Shown piece after piece: positions 27,780-36,958 of a DNA stretch of 64,000 bases; positions within the stretch are counted from its first letter, which is position 1; every line of letters begins with the position of its first letter. The stretch covers positions 228,449 to 292,448 of the forward strand of contig NZ_JAEMUH010000003.1 of the NCBI RefSeq assembly GCF_016461785.1, in the 5' to 3' direction. This DNA comes from Marinomonas ostreistagni. Lineage in GTDB: Bacteria > Pseudomonadota > Gammaproteobacteria > Pseudomonadales > Marinomonadaceae. The notes under the pieces are model-generated. The model was not told the origin of the DNA. It did no database searches and was given only the letters and a program-made list of their open reading frames with translations. The position numbers and the translations under genes are program-made.

Positions 27780-28529
27780 ATGAAAGTATTAGTCGGTGTC
27801 AAACGCGTCATTGATTACAACGTGAAAGTGCGCGTCAAATCAGATAACACAGACGTGGATTTAAGTAATACCAAAATGGCGATCAATCCATTTTGTGAGA
27901 TCGCAGTAGAAGAAGCCATCCGTCTAAAAGAGGCGGGTATCGCAACCGAAGTCATCGCGGTTAGTGTAGGCTCCAGTGCGAGTCAAGAACAGCTGCGTAC
28001 TGCCATGGCATTAGGTGCGGATCGCGCTATTTTAGTTGAAACAGAAGACACAGCAGAGCCGCTGACGGTTGCTAAAACTTTTGCTAAATTGATGGCTGAC
28101 GAAGGGGCTGAATTGGTCATTTTAGGCAAGCAGTCCATTGATTCAGACAACAACCAAGTCGGCCAAATGTTAGCCGCTCTGACAAAACGCCCACAGGGTA
28201 CGTTTGCTTCAAACGTATCGGTTGAAGCTGGGCATGTGGCAGTCACACGAGAAATTGATGGGGGGCTGCGTACGGTTAAGTTAGCGCTACCGGCCATCGT
28301 CACGACCGATTTACGTCTGAATGAACCTCGTTTTGCTAAGTTGCCAGACATTATGAAGGCAAAACGCAAGCCGCTAGAAACGAAAACATTTGCGGATTTG
28401 GGTGTGGAAGTGAAACAACACATTCAGCTCGATAAGGTGGAAGCACCGGCTGCACGCCAAGGTGGTGTGAAAGTGGGTTCCGTGGATGAGCTTATCCAGA
28501 AACTGAAAGACGAAGCGAAGGTGATCTAA
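27780..28529 (+). CDS. etfB: Electron transfer flavoprotein beta subunit
   Basis: Beta subunit of ETF (249 aa from this ATG), which binds AMP and with EtfA carries electrons from acyl-CoA dehydrogenases. The start [14 protein letters not shown] is the family's typical N-terminus and has AGGTGA upstream, so I prefer it to the GTG three codons earlier. The recognition-loop stretch [11 protein letters not shown] and [13 protein letters not shown] are conserved. The stop overlaps the etfA start by one base (TAATG). Confidence 0.95.
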   Translation: MKVLVGVKRVIDYNVKVRVKSDNTDVDLSNTKMAINPFCEIAVEEAIRLKEAGIATEVIAVSVGSSASQEQLRTAMALGADRAILVETEDTAEPLTVAKTFAKLMADEGAELVILGKQSIDSDNNQVGQMLAALTKRPQGTFASNVSVEAGHVAVTREIDGGLRTVKLALPAIVTTDLRLNEPRFAKLPDIMKAKRKPLETKTFADLGVEVKQHIQLDKVEAPAARQGGVKVGSVDELIQKLKDEAKVI

Positions 28530-29458
28530 TGGCGACTTTACTTATTGCAGAACATAACGGTACAGAATTAGCTCCTGCAACGCTAAGTGCTTTGACGGCT
28601 GCGCAGCAGATCGGTTCGGATATTACAGTATTAGTGGCTGGCGCGAATGTTAAAGCGGTTGCGGATGCCGCAGCTCAGTGTTCGGGTGTGGGCAAAGTAC
28701 TGCTCGCTGAAGGCGACAGCCTTGCTTACGATTTAGCTGAGAACTTGAGCGAATTGATTCTATCTGTGGCAGGTGAGTACTCACATATCATGGCGCCGTC
28801 TAACTCTGTTAGCAAAGATGCGATGCCACGGGTTGCAGCCTTGTTAGATGTTGGACAGCTATCGGACATCACCGCGATATTAAGCGACGCACAATTTCAG
28901 CGCCCAATCTATGCTGGTAATGCCATTGCCACCGTTACTTCTAACGATGCTGTGAAAGTCATCACAGTACGTGCGGCAGCATTTGATAAAGCCGCAGCGA
29001 CAGGTGGTTCTGCTGCAGTGGAAACATTAGCTGCGCCTGCTGACAGCGGACTATCAAGCTGGGTAAACGACGAGCTAACGCAATCTGAACGTCCTGAATT
29101 GACCGCTGCAGAGCGTATTGTATCCGGTGGTCGAGGTGTGGGAAGTGGCGAGAACTTTGCGCTGCTTGAGGCCTTGGCAGATAAGTTAGGCGCGGCCGTG
29201 GGGGCTTCCCGTGCGGCAGTGGACTCTGGCTTTGTACCAAACGATATGCAGGTGGGACAAACTGGTAAGATTGTCGCACCAAGCCTTTACATGGCCTTCG
29301 GTATTTCTGGTGCAATCCAGCATTTGGCCGGTATGAAAGACTCGAAAGTCATCGTAGCTGTCAACAAAGATGAAGAAGCGCCGATTTTCCAAGTGGCTGA
29401 TTACGGTTTAGTGGGTGACCTGTTTGATGTGTTGCCTGAATTAACTGAAAAACTGTAA
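28529..29458 (+). CDS. etfA: Electron transfer flavoprotein alpha subunit
   Basis: FAD-binding alpha subunit of ETF, 309 aa. The C-terminal FAD domain has [37 protein letters not shown] and FGISGAIQH, all typical. It is translationally coupled to etfB. The pair is part of the acyl-CoA cluster rather than standing alone, but may also serve sarcosine or dimethylglycine metabolism. Confidence 0.96.
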   Translation: MATLLIAEHNGTELAPATLSALTAAQQIGSDITVLVAGANVKAVADAAAQCSGVGKVLLAEGDSLAYDLAENLSELILSVAGEYSHIMAPSNSVSKDAMPRVAALLDVGQLSDITAILSDAQFQRPIYAGNAIATVTSNDAVKVITVRAAAFDKAAATGGSAAVETLAAPADSGLSSWVNDELTQSERPELTAAERIVSGGRGVGSGENFALLEALADKLGAAVGASRAAVDSGFVPNDMQVGQTGKIVAPSLYMAFGISGAIQHLAGMKDSKVIVAVNKDEEAPIFQVADYGLVGDLFDVLPELTEKL

Positions 29459-29513
29459 GTCTTTGTCATAAGAAACTTAAGCGCTAAATAAAAAGAATAA
29501 GAGGAGTGCAATT

Positions 29514-31139
29514 ATGCGTGAATCGATGGAGTTTGATGTTGTCATCGTGGGCGCAGGTCCTTCTGGTCTGTCGACCGCCATTCGTTTGAAGCAACTTAAT
29601 GCTGACCTAAATGTGTGTGTGCTTGAAAAAGGGTCAGAGGTCGGTGCGCACATATTATCCGGTGCCGTGCTAGAGCCTCGTGCCTTGAACGAGCTATTCG
29701 ACAACTGGCAGGAGTTGGGTGCTCCTCTTAACACCCCTGTGACCAAAGACGAAGTTTACTTATTAAAAGATGGTGAACTGAGTAAAGAGTTGCCCCATGC
29801 TTTGGTGCCTAACACCATGAAGAATGATGGTAACTACATCGTCAGTGTCGGCAATTTATGTCGTTGGTTAGCGGAGCAGGCTGAAGGTTTGGGCGTGGAA
29901 ATATTCCCAGGCTTTGCGGCAGCAGAGATTTTGTATCATGACGATGGTCGCGTGAAAGGGGTTGCCACAGGTGACATGGGGGTATCAGCTTCCGGTGAGC
30001 AACTCGCAACCTATATGGAAGGTATGGAGCTGCATGCCCAGTACACGGTCTTTTCGGAAGGCTGTCGAGGACACTTAGGCAAGCAGTTAATCAGCAAATT
30101 TAATCTTGATACCGCGGCAGACCCACAGCACTATGCCCTAGGTATCAAAGAGCTGTGGCAAATTGATCCTGCTAAACATCAACCTGGACTTGTGCTGCAT
30201 GGTGCTGGCTGGCCCCTTGAGGAAGCCAGTGGTGGTTTCTTCTTATACCACACGGATAATCACCAGGTAGTGGTGGGGTTGATTGTTGATCTGAATTACA
30301 GCAACCCTTGGATGAGCCCTTATGAAGAATTCCAGCGTTTAAAACATCATCCAGTGCTTAAGCAGTATCTAGAAGGTGGCGAGCGAGTGTCTTATGGGGC
30401 TCGTGCGATTGCTAAAGGTGGTTGGAATGCCTTACCGACCATGACTATGCCGGGGGCTTTGTTGGTAGGTTGTGATGCAGGTACCTTAAATGTAGCCAAA
30501 ATCAAAGGTACGCATACTGCCATGAAGTCAGGCATGATTGCCGCAGAAGCTATTAATAAGGTGTTAGCTGATACTAGTTTATCGATTGGCGACACATTTA
30601 ACGCTCTCTTTAACGACTCATGGTTAAAGCAAGAGCTATACAGCACGCGCAATTTTGCGCCGGCTATGCATAAGTTTGGTACTTTCTGGGGTGGAGCGTT
30701 TAACTTCGTTGATCAGAATTTATTGGGCGGCAATATGCCGATCACGCTTCATGATACATCTCTTGATCACGCCCAATTACAAAATATCGCCAGTGCTAAA
30801 AAGATCGATTACCCAAAACCTGATGGCAAACTGAGCTTTGACCGTCTGTCATCGGTGTTTTTATCGAATACCAACCATGAAGAAGATCAGCCTTGTCATT
30901 TAACGCTTGCGGACGACAGCATCCCAACAGGCAGTAACCTGAGTCAGTTTGCTGAGCCTGCCCAACGTTATTGTCCTGCTGGCGTGTATGAGATCGTAGA
31001 GAAAGAAGCTGGTCCATCGTTACAAATCAATGCGCAAAACTGTCTGCATTGTAAGACCTGTGACATTAAAGACCCAGCGCAGAATATAACTTGGGTAACA
31101 CCCGAGGGAACAGGGGGGCCTAATTACCCCAATATGTAA
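29514..31139 (+). CDS. Electron transfer flavoprotein-ubiquinone oxidoreductase
   Basis: Membrane-associated flavoprotein of 541 aa that takes electrons from ETF and reduces ubiquinone. The FAD motif GAGPSGLSTA is near residues 13-22. The C-terminal ferredoxin-like segment holds 4Fe-4S cysteines in YCPAGVYEI and CLHCKTCDIKDP. Length matches the family. It is the last gene of the unit, after etfBA, giving a complete local route from acyl-CoA to the quinone pool. Confidence 0.95.
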   Translation: MRESMEFDVVIVGAGPSGLSTAIRLKQLNADLNVCVLEKGSEVGAHILSGAVLEPRALNELFDNWQELGAPLNTPVTKDEVYLLKDGELSKELPHALVPNTMKNDGNYIVSVGNLCRWLAEQAEGLGVEIFPGFAAAEILYHDDGRVKGVATGDMGVSASGEQLATYMEGMELHAQYTVFSEGCRGHLGKQLISKFNLDTAADPQHYALGIKELWQIDPAKHQPGLVLHGAGWPLEEASGGFFLYHTDNHQVVVGLIVDLNYSNPWMSPYEEFQRLKHHPVLKQYLEGGERVSYGARAIAKGGWNALPTMTMPGALLVGCDAGTLNVAKIKGTHTAMKSGMIAAEAINKVLADTSLSIGDTFNALFNDSWLKQELYSTRNFAPAMHKFGTFWGGAFNFVDQNLLGGNMPITLHDTSLDHAQLQNIASAKKIDYPKPDGKLSFDRLSSVFLSNTNHEEDQPCHLTLADDSIPTGSNLSQFAEPAQRYCPAGVYEIVEKEAGPSLQINAQNCLHCKTCDIKDPAQNITWVTPEGTGGPNYPNM

Positions 31140-31175
31140 CTTAAATCCTTAAGTGTAGTGTGATCCCGCTTGATA

Positions 31176-31202
31176 CAGCCAGCTTTCGCTGGCTGCTTTT
31201 TT
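31176..31202 (+). terminator. Terminator after ETF-QO gene
   Basis: Stem CAGCCAGC / GCTGGCTG with a 4-base TTTC loop, followed by CTTTTTTT. It ends the second catabolic transcript and abuts the converging epimerase gene. Confidence 0.88.
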
Positions 31203-31207
31203 TGTAC

Positions 31208-32395
31208 TTAGTTAGATACCGCTGTCATATTGTCCATAACATCCCAACAAGCCCCTAACGTGTGGTAGTCCACTTTCCCCATTGGCGATTTCTCGTTGGT
31301 AATTTTATCGCTATTACGCGCGACAATGCGGAACCATGCCCCGTGAGTGTGATCAATCAGATGATCCCAACTGTATTGCCAAAGTGCTTGATACCAGTCG
31401 AGATAGGTTTGCTCACCAGTCACTTTATATAGACGGTAAGCAGCGGCAATCGCCTCAGCTTGCACCCAGAAGTATTTCTGAGCATCGGCAAATTCGTAGG
31501 TTTTCGGTGCGAAGCCATAGACTAAACCTCCGTGCTCTTTGTCCCAGCCGTATTTAACCGCTTGATCAAATAGACTCTTAGCGCGTTCCACATACCAAGC
31601 TTCAGGGCTCAATTGGTGTAATTGCAATAGCAGTTTGGTCCACTCCACTTGATGGCCAGGTTGAAACCCCCATGGCTTAAACAAGTCGTCCGGTTTATCA
31701 ATGTTATATTGCCAATCCGGTTGCCAATCTTGATGGTAATGCTCCCAAATCATGCCACCGGCTAAGTCACATAATTCTCCAGCAAACTTTTCTGCAAGGC
31801 GCTTAGCGCGTTCTAAGAAACGCTGATCGCCAATGGCTTTGTAGGCCGCGATAAAAGCCTCGCACATATGCATATTGGCATTTTGACCGCGGTACGGGTC
31901 AAGAGTCGTAAGATCCCCCGAGCGCTCATCTGCGTAGGCGTTGTAGTCGGGCTGATAAAAGTTTTTATCTAGCCATAAATACAGACTCGAAAGCTTATCA
32001 GTTGCATCGACAATGCCCGCCATGTGGGCGTGTGCATAAGCCAACACCACAAACGCATGACCATAGGCCATAGCGGTTTTATCGATGGTATCGCCTAGCA
32101 TCCAAGCATAGTGATTTGAATTCGCTAGATAATGCTCTCGTTCAATAAAGGCTAACCCATCACGTGCCCAATCAGCGTAATGGTCTCCATAGCCACGGCG
32201 GTAAGCTTCAGAATAATTGAATACAAAGCGTGTGGACGACACCAAGTGGCGGGTTTTAGAGTCAAATACCTGACCATCATCGAGAAAATTTTGAAAGAAG
32301 CCACCCGCAGGGTCTTTCACGACAGGCTCATAAAACGCCAAGATGCTTTGTGTATGACACAATAAAAATTCATTTGAGAAGAAATTAGGCGCCAT
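31208..32395 (-). CDS. AGE-family sugar epimerase/isomerase
   Basis: A 395-aa protein of the N-acylglucosamine 2-epimerase (alpha6/alpha6 barrel) family. Conserved active-site segments are GQNANMHMCEAF, GFQPGHQVEWTKLL and VDYHTLGACWDVMD, with the histidines expected for proton transfer. The length and WGFQPGHQVEW form resemble mannose isomerases and YihS rather than GlcNAc epimerases, so a D-mannose/D-fructose-type isomerisation in the cytoplasm is my best guess. It stands alone between a converging operon and a divergent sensor kinase. Confidence 0.8.
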   Translation of the reverse strand: MAPNFFSNEFLLCHTQSILAFYEPVVKDPAGGFFQNFLDDGQVFDSKTRHLVSSTRFVFNYSEAYRRGYGDHYADWARDGLAFIEREHYLANSNHYAWMLGDTIDKTAMAYGHAFVVLAYAHAHMAGIVDATDKLSSLYLWLDKNFYQPDYNAYADERSGDLTTLDPYRGQNANMHMCEAFIAAYKAIGDQRFLERAKRLAEKFAGELCDLAGGMIWEHYHQDWQPDWQYNIDKPDDLFKPWGFQPGHQVEWTKLLLQLHQLSPEAWYVERAKSLFDQAVKYGWDKEHGGLVYGFAPKTYEFADAQKYFWVQAEAIAAAYRLYKVTGEQTYLDWYQALWQYSWDHLIDHTHGAWFRIVARNSDKITNEKSPMGKVDYHTLGACWDVMDNMTAVSN

Positions 32396-32548
32396 GAAAA
32401 ACTTCCTATTACTAAGTTGGATTATTTTTGTAAGGAATTAGTATGGAAACCTTCCATATCTACTGTCATATAATGATTCGGGACTGTTAAAGTTAATCTG
32501 TAAGCGATTAGATATGCTAAACGCTCTAAGAATGTTGAGAACACAGCC

Positions 32549-35500
32549 TTGATAAACTGGCTACACCAAATATTTACCACAAGTGTCCCCCCAGCCCTTC
32601 TTGTCGAAGGGCAGTATGAACCTCTGTTGGTAATTCTGTCCATACTGCTTGCTTCGAGTGCTTCGTTTTTTGCACTGAGGTTAGCTGAAACCGCGCGTCA
32701 TATCGTATTAGCCCGATACCGTCATATTGCCACGGCAACCGGCGCTCTGATTTTAGCGGGTGGTATATGGAGTATGCACTTTGTCGGCATGCTCGCTTTT
32801 AAACTGCCTCATGTTATGACCTATGATTGGTTCTTGACGGTTCTATCAGTCATTCCTGCTTTTGTTGCCAGTCTGATCGTGCTCAAGTCCTTGATTTATG
32901 TTCAGGAAAAAGATGCGTTATCGATCTCCCTTACTGCGCGCAATGGTGTAATTGTTGGTGCTGGCATTGGTGCCATGCACTATACGGGCATGGCTGCTAT
33001 GGATATGCACCTTACCGTGAAATACAACCCGAACTTATTCGTGTTATCAATTGTGGTAGCGGTTGGTCTTGCTTGCGTCGCTTTGTTAGCACGACGTGCA
33101 ATGAAGCTAACTTTTCCAAATATGCCAACGATTCGGATTAAGCTGATCATTGCCACCATCATGGGGTTGGCGATTTCAGGAATGCATTATACGGGGATGG
33201 CTGCGACCTACTTTATTGCATCAACTTCTGAGGCTTTACTACCCCCGTCTCAGACCGATAGCTCTGAGCTAGCTTACGCTGTTTCCATTTTCTCTTTTTT
33301 GATTTTTTTATTGGCGATGAATGTCAGTTCTCAACTGCGCTATCGTCAATTGTTGATTGAACAAACGGCTAATGAAGCACGTACTCAAGCCATTTTAGAT
33401 ACTGCGACCGATGCAGTATTCACGATTAATGATCAAGGTCGCATACAGGAGTTTAATGCTGCTGCGCAATCGATGTTTGGTTGGACCGAGTGTGAAGCAC
33501 ATGAACAATCAATCGAGATTCTGTTTCCAGAGAAAAGCGATCAGCAGTATGACGGTTTTTTGGTAGATTATTTTCTATCTGCTAAAAGCCAAGTCGTGGG
33601 AACTAATCGTGAACTGGTGGCGCGAAATAAAAAGGGCGAATTGTTCCCAATACAATTAGGCGTTGGACGAATCAACTTGCCAAACGGTGAGCTGTTGTAT
33701 GTTGGTTTTGCATCGGATATCTCACATCGCAAAGAGATGGAGGAAAGGGTCACCAAAAGTGAGGACCGCTTAAGTTCATTAATTCGTAATATTCCAGGCG
33801 TGTCATTTCGCTGTTTATTAGACGAGGACTGGACGCCACTATTTTTATCAGAAGCCATATATGACCTCAACGGTCATACCGCCAGCGAGTATTTAGAAGG
33901 GAAGCTAAGTTTTGGTTCATGGCTTCATCCGGAAGACCATAAGAAAGTGACTCGTTTTTTTGAACAGGCGATTGGTGTAAAAGATCGATATGAGTTGGAA
34001 TATCGTGTTACCCACAAAAATGGTAATACTTTATGGGTCCTGGAAACAGGGACGATTGTTTACGATGAAGCTAAGGAAGCGAAGTGGATTGATGGGGTTA
34101 TGCTAGACATAACTTCGCGTAAAGCCATGGAGCAAGAGCTACGCGAATCAAAATTTAGAGCAGAAGAAGCGGCGGAAGCTAAGGCGTCATTTTTAGCAAA
34201 CATGAGCCATGAAATCCGTACGCCAATGAATGCCATTATTGGGTTTAGTAGCATTTTGCTTGACTCATCTTTACCAACAGAAACTCGTAAACACCTTCAG
34301 ACTATTAACCATTCCGCTCAATCCCTCTTACATTTGTTAAATGATATTTTGGACAGTGCGAAGTTGGATAAGAATAAGCTTGAGCTTGATATGAAACCAT
34401 TTAGGTTATCAAGTTGTGTTGATACTGTTATTTCAACTCTCTGGCTTCAGGCTAAGAACAAAGGGTTGACTCTAGATTTAGAAGTGAATGCTGACTTACC
34501 GCAGGTGGTTGAGGGAGCTGAAGATCGTATCCGCCAAGTATTAATTAACCTGGTAGGGAATGGTATTAAGTTTACCGAGTCAGGTTCCGTATCGCTAAAA
34601 GTTTGTCCCGTACCTGAACGACACGAGTGGATTCGATTTGCTGTCCGTGATACCGGAATTGGTATTTCACAAGAGCGTGTGGACTCGATTTTTGACGCAT
34701 TTACTCAAGCTGATTCTTCTATGAGCCGTCGATTTGGTGGCACTGGATTAGGAACGACCATCTCAAAACAACTTGTTGAGCTAATGGGAGGGACGATTCA
34801 TTTAGACAGCCGCCTTGGCGAGGGCAGTTGCTTTTATTTTGATATTCCATTGCCCATCGCGGATAAAAACGATTTAGCGCCAACCCACCAGCTTTTGCAG
34901 CTACCTGCTTTACGTGTATTAGTTGCGGATGATATTGAAGAAAACCTTACCCTGTTAAACATTATGCTATCGAAGCAGGGCCATGCTGTTTATCTTGCAA
35001 AGGATGGTTTGGAAGCTGTTGAGGTATTCAAAGATGTGCGTCCCGATATTGTTTTAATGGATATTCAGATGCCAAATATGGATGGCTTGGAAGCAACCCA
35101 TATTATTCGTACCTTTGAACAGAAAGCAGGCCTTGAAAAGACACCAATCATTGCATTAACGGCCAGTGTTCTCTTGGAAGATAGAGTGGAGGCTCAAGAA
35201 GCTGGGATGAGTGGGTTTGCGAATAAACCTGTGGATTTGCTGCAACTAATGCAAGAAATGGCAAAAGTACTTGAGCTGGATGCAAACGATTTAGCAACAG
35301 TGATGAAAAGTGAGGCTTTTGTTGGATCACCTAAATATCGTGTTGTTCATTTGGGTAAAGGCATGGAGCTTTGGGGCGAATATAATGTTTATGTCTCTGA
35401 AATCATAAAGTTTTATAAAAAGAATCAGGGGCTTTTAATCAAGCTGCAAACCTATATTGCTCAGAAAGACTGGGTTAGTCTTTCGGAAAGAGCGCACGCT

Positions 35501-35923
35501 CTGAAAGGGCTTACTGGCAACTTAGCGCTGTTGCCGCTATACCATCACTTCACAATGCTCGAAAAGGCTGCAAATAATCATCAAATTAGCGACATTGCTG
35601 CGTCAATTACTCAAATTTCGATAGCTTGGCAGGAGTTGGCAGAAGACATACAAAGTCTTGAAGTCACGCTTACTCCTATTACAAATGAGATTAATGACGA
35701 GGAAGGTGACTTCAGTATACAGGAGCAGATTGAACTACTCACTGAATGGCTATACATCACTGAGTCCGGTGAGATTGATGATGAGCTGACACAGAAATTA
35801 CTCTCCAGTGTACGTTCAGATATTGAGCCTTTAGTACGTCAAGCGGCCCATCATGTTGATGAGTTTGAGTTTAAAGAAGCTGTGAAGCAAATTTATCAGG
35901 CGCGAACGCTGCTTCGTCAGTAA
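32549..35923 (+). CDS. MHYT-domain hybrid sensor histidine kinase with HPt
   Basis: A 1124-aa phosphorelay protein. An N-terminal membrane region carries three MHYT-type repeats (MHFVGM, MHYTGM, MHYTGM; about residues 20-260), proposed to sense oxygen, CO or NO through metal. Two PAS domains follow (about 275-395 and 405-520), then the kinase with H554 in MSHEIRTP, ATPase motifs DTGIGIS and GGTGLGTT, a receiver with D838, and an HPt with H983 in RAHALKG. The start is a TTG with a weak ribosome site, so the N-terminus is uncertain. An HD-GYP response regulator follows 10 bases later and is the likely partner. Confidence 0.9.
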   Translation: MINWLHQIFTTSVPPALLVEGQYEPLLVILSILLASSASFFALRLAETARHIVLARYRHIATATGALILAGGIWSMHFVGMLAFKLPHVMTYDWFLTVLSVIPAFVASLIVLKSLIYVQEKDALSISLTARNGVIVGAGIGAMHYTGMAAMDMHLTVKYNPNLFVLSIVVAVGLACVALLARRAMKLTFPNMPTIRIKLIIATIMGLAISGMHYTGMAATYFIASTSEALLPPSQTDSSELAYAVSIFSFLIFLLAMNVSSQLRYRQLLIEQTANEARTQAILDTATDAVFTINDQGRIQEFNAAAQSMFGWTECEAHEQSIEILFPEKSDQQYDGFLVDYFLSAKSQVVGTNRELVARNKKGELFPIQLGVGRINLPNGELLYVGFASDISHRKEMEERVTKSEDRLSSLIRNIPGVSFRCLLDEDWTPLFLSEAIYDLNGHTASEYLEGKLSFGSWLHPEDHKKVTRFFEQAIGVKDRYELEYRVTHKNGNTLWVLETGTIVYDEAKEAKWIDGVMLDITSRKAMEQELRESKFRAEEAAEAKASFLANMSHEIRTPMNAIIGFSSILLDSSLPTETRKHLQTINHSAQSLLHLLNDILDSAKLDKNKLELDMKPFRLSSCVDTVISTLWLQAKNKGLTLDLEVNADLPQVVEGAEDRIRQVLINLVGNGIKFTESGSVSLKVCPVPERHEWIRFAVRDTGIGISQERVDSIFDAFTQADSSMSRRFGGTGLGTTISKQLVELMGGTIHLDSRLGEGSCFYFDIPLPIADKNDLAPTHQLLQLPALRVLVADDIEENLTLLNIMLSKQGHAVYLAKDGLEAVEVFKDVRPDIVLMDIQMPNMDGLEATHIIRTFEQKAGLEKTPIIALTASVLLEDRVEAQEAGMSGFANKPVDLLQLMQEMAKVLELDANDLATVMKSEAFVGSPKYRVVHLGKGMELWGEYNVYVSEIIKFYKKNQGLLIKLQTYIAQKDWVSLSERAHALKGLTGNLALLPLYHHFTMLEKAANNHQISDIAASITQISIAWQELAEDIQSLEVTLTPITNEINDEEGDFSIQEQIELLTEWLYITESGEIDDELTQKLLSSVRSDIEPLVRQAAHHVDEFEFKEAVKQIYQARTLLRQ

Positions 35924-35933
35924 AGGAGTTTTT

Positions 35934-36953
35934 ATGTCCCTATTAGAAAAAACTCAACCAAGAGTTCTCATCGTTGATGATGAGCCTGCAAACTTAAAAG
36001 TTTTACGGCAGGTCTTACAAGACAGTTATCGGTTGTCGTTTGCTCGCTCTGGTGAAGCGGCTTTAGAGCTACTTTTTAAAGAAGATATTGACCTTATTTT
36101 GCTCGATATCATGATGCCTGATCTGACGGGCTTTGAAGTCTGCGAAAGAGTAAAGAGTAATCCTAAAACGGCTCGAACGCCGATTATCTTTGTGACCGCG
36201 TTAAAGGATACCATTGATGAAGAAACAGGATTCAAGCTCGGAGCCGTCGATTACATCACCAAACCTATTGTGCCAGCTATTGTGCGTGCTCGTGTGAAAA
36301 CACATTTGTCTTTGGTTCAGGCAGATGCTTTGAAAGAAACTCAAATTGATTTGATTCAACGCTTGGGACGCGCAGCTGAATACAAAGATAACGAAACAGG
36401 GATGCATGTTCAGCGAATGAGTCGGTATGCCTACGTGCTTGCGGTTGCGGCGGGCATTGACGAGCAAACGGCTAATGAACTGCTTTTAGCGGCTCAAATG
36501 CACGATCTAGGTAAAATTGCGATCCCTGATAACATTCTTCTAAAGCCTGGTCGTTTGGATGAAACTGAGTTTAAACAGATGAAAGCCCACGCCCAAATCG
36601 GTGCTGATATCCTGTCTAACCCGCAGTCTCAACTGGTGGCTCTGGCTCGTTCGATTGCCATTACGCACCATGAAAAATGGGATGGTAGTGGTTACCCTAA
36701 AGGGCTGAGGCAAAAAGAAATTCCACTAGAGGGTCGTATCGCCGCTATTGCAGATGTATTTGATGCATTAACCAGCGAACGCCCTTACAAGAAAGCATGG
36801 TCGGTCGAGGATGCGGTTCAGCTATTACAAGAAGAGTCTGGTAAACACTTTGATCCTGATCTCGTTGAATTGTTCATCCTTGAGCTTCCTAAGATACTTG
36901 AAATAAAAACGAAGTTTGCTGAGCAAATACAACTTAAAAGAATAGACAGTTAG
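35934..36953 (+). CDS. Response regulator with HD-GYP phosphodiesterase domain
   Basis: A 339-aa two-domain protein. The receiver (about residues 8-125) has phospho-acceptor D58 in LLDIMMPD. The HD-GYP domain (about 145-335) has H190-D191 in MHDLGKIAIPDN and the second signature HHEKWDGSGYPKG. It should hydrolyse cyclic di-GMP when phosphorylated. It lies 10 bases after the MHYT hybrid kinase with an AAAGGAG ribosome site, so the two form an operon and a likely signalling pair. It converges on a diguanylate cyclase gene 5 bases away. Confidence 0.93.
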   Translation: MSLLEKTQPRVLIVDDEPANLKVLRQVLQDSYRLSFARSGEAALELLFKEDIDLILLDIMMPDLTGFEVCERVKSNPKTARTPIIFVTALKDTIDEETGFKLGAVDYITKPIVPAIVRARVKTHLSLVQADALKETQIDLIQRLGRAAEYKDNETGMHVQRMSRYAYVLAVAAGIDEQTANELLLAAQMHDLGKIAIPDNILLKPGRLDETEFKQMKAHAQIGADILSNPQSQLVALARSIAITHHEKWDGSGYPKGLRQKEIPLEGRIAAIADVFDALTSERPYKKAWSVEDAVQLLQEESGKHFDPDLVELFILELPKILEIKTKFAEQIQLKRIDS

Positions 36954-36958
36954 ATGGC

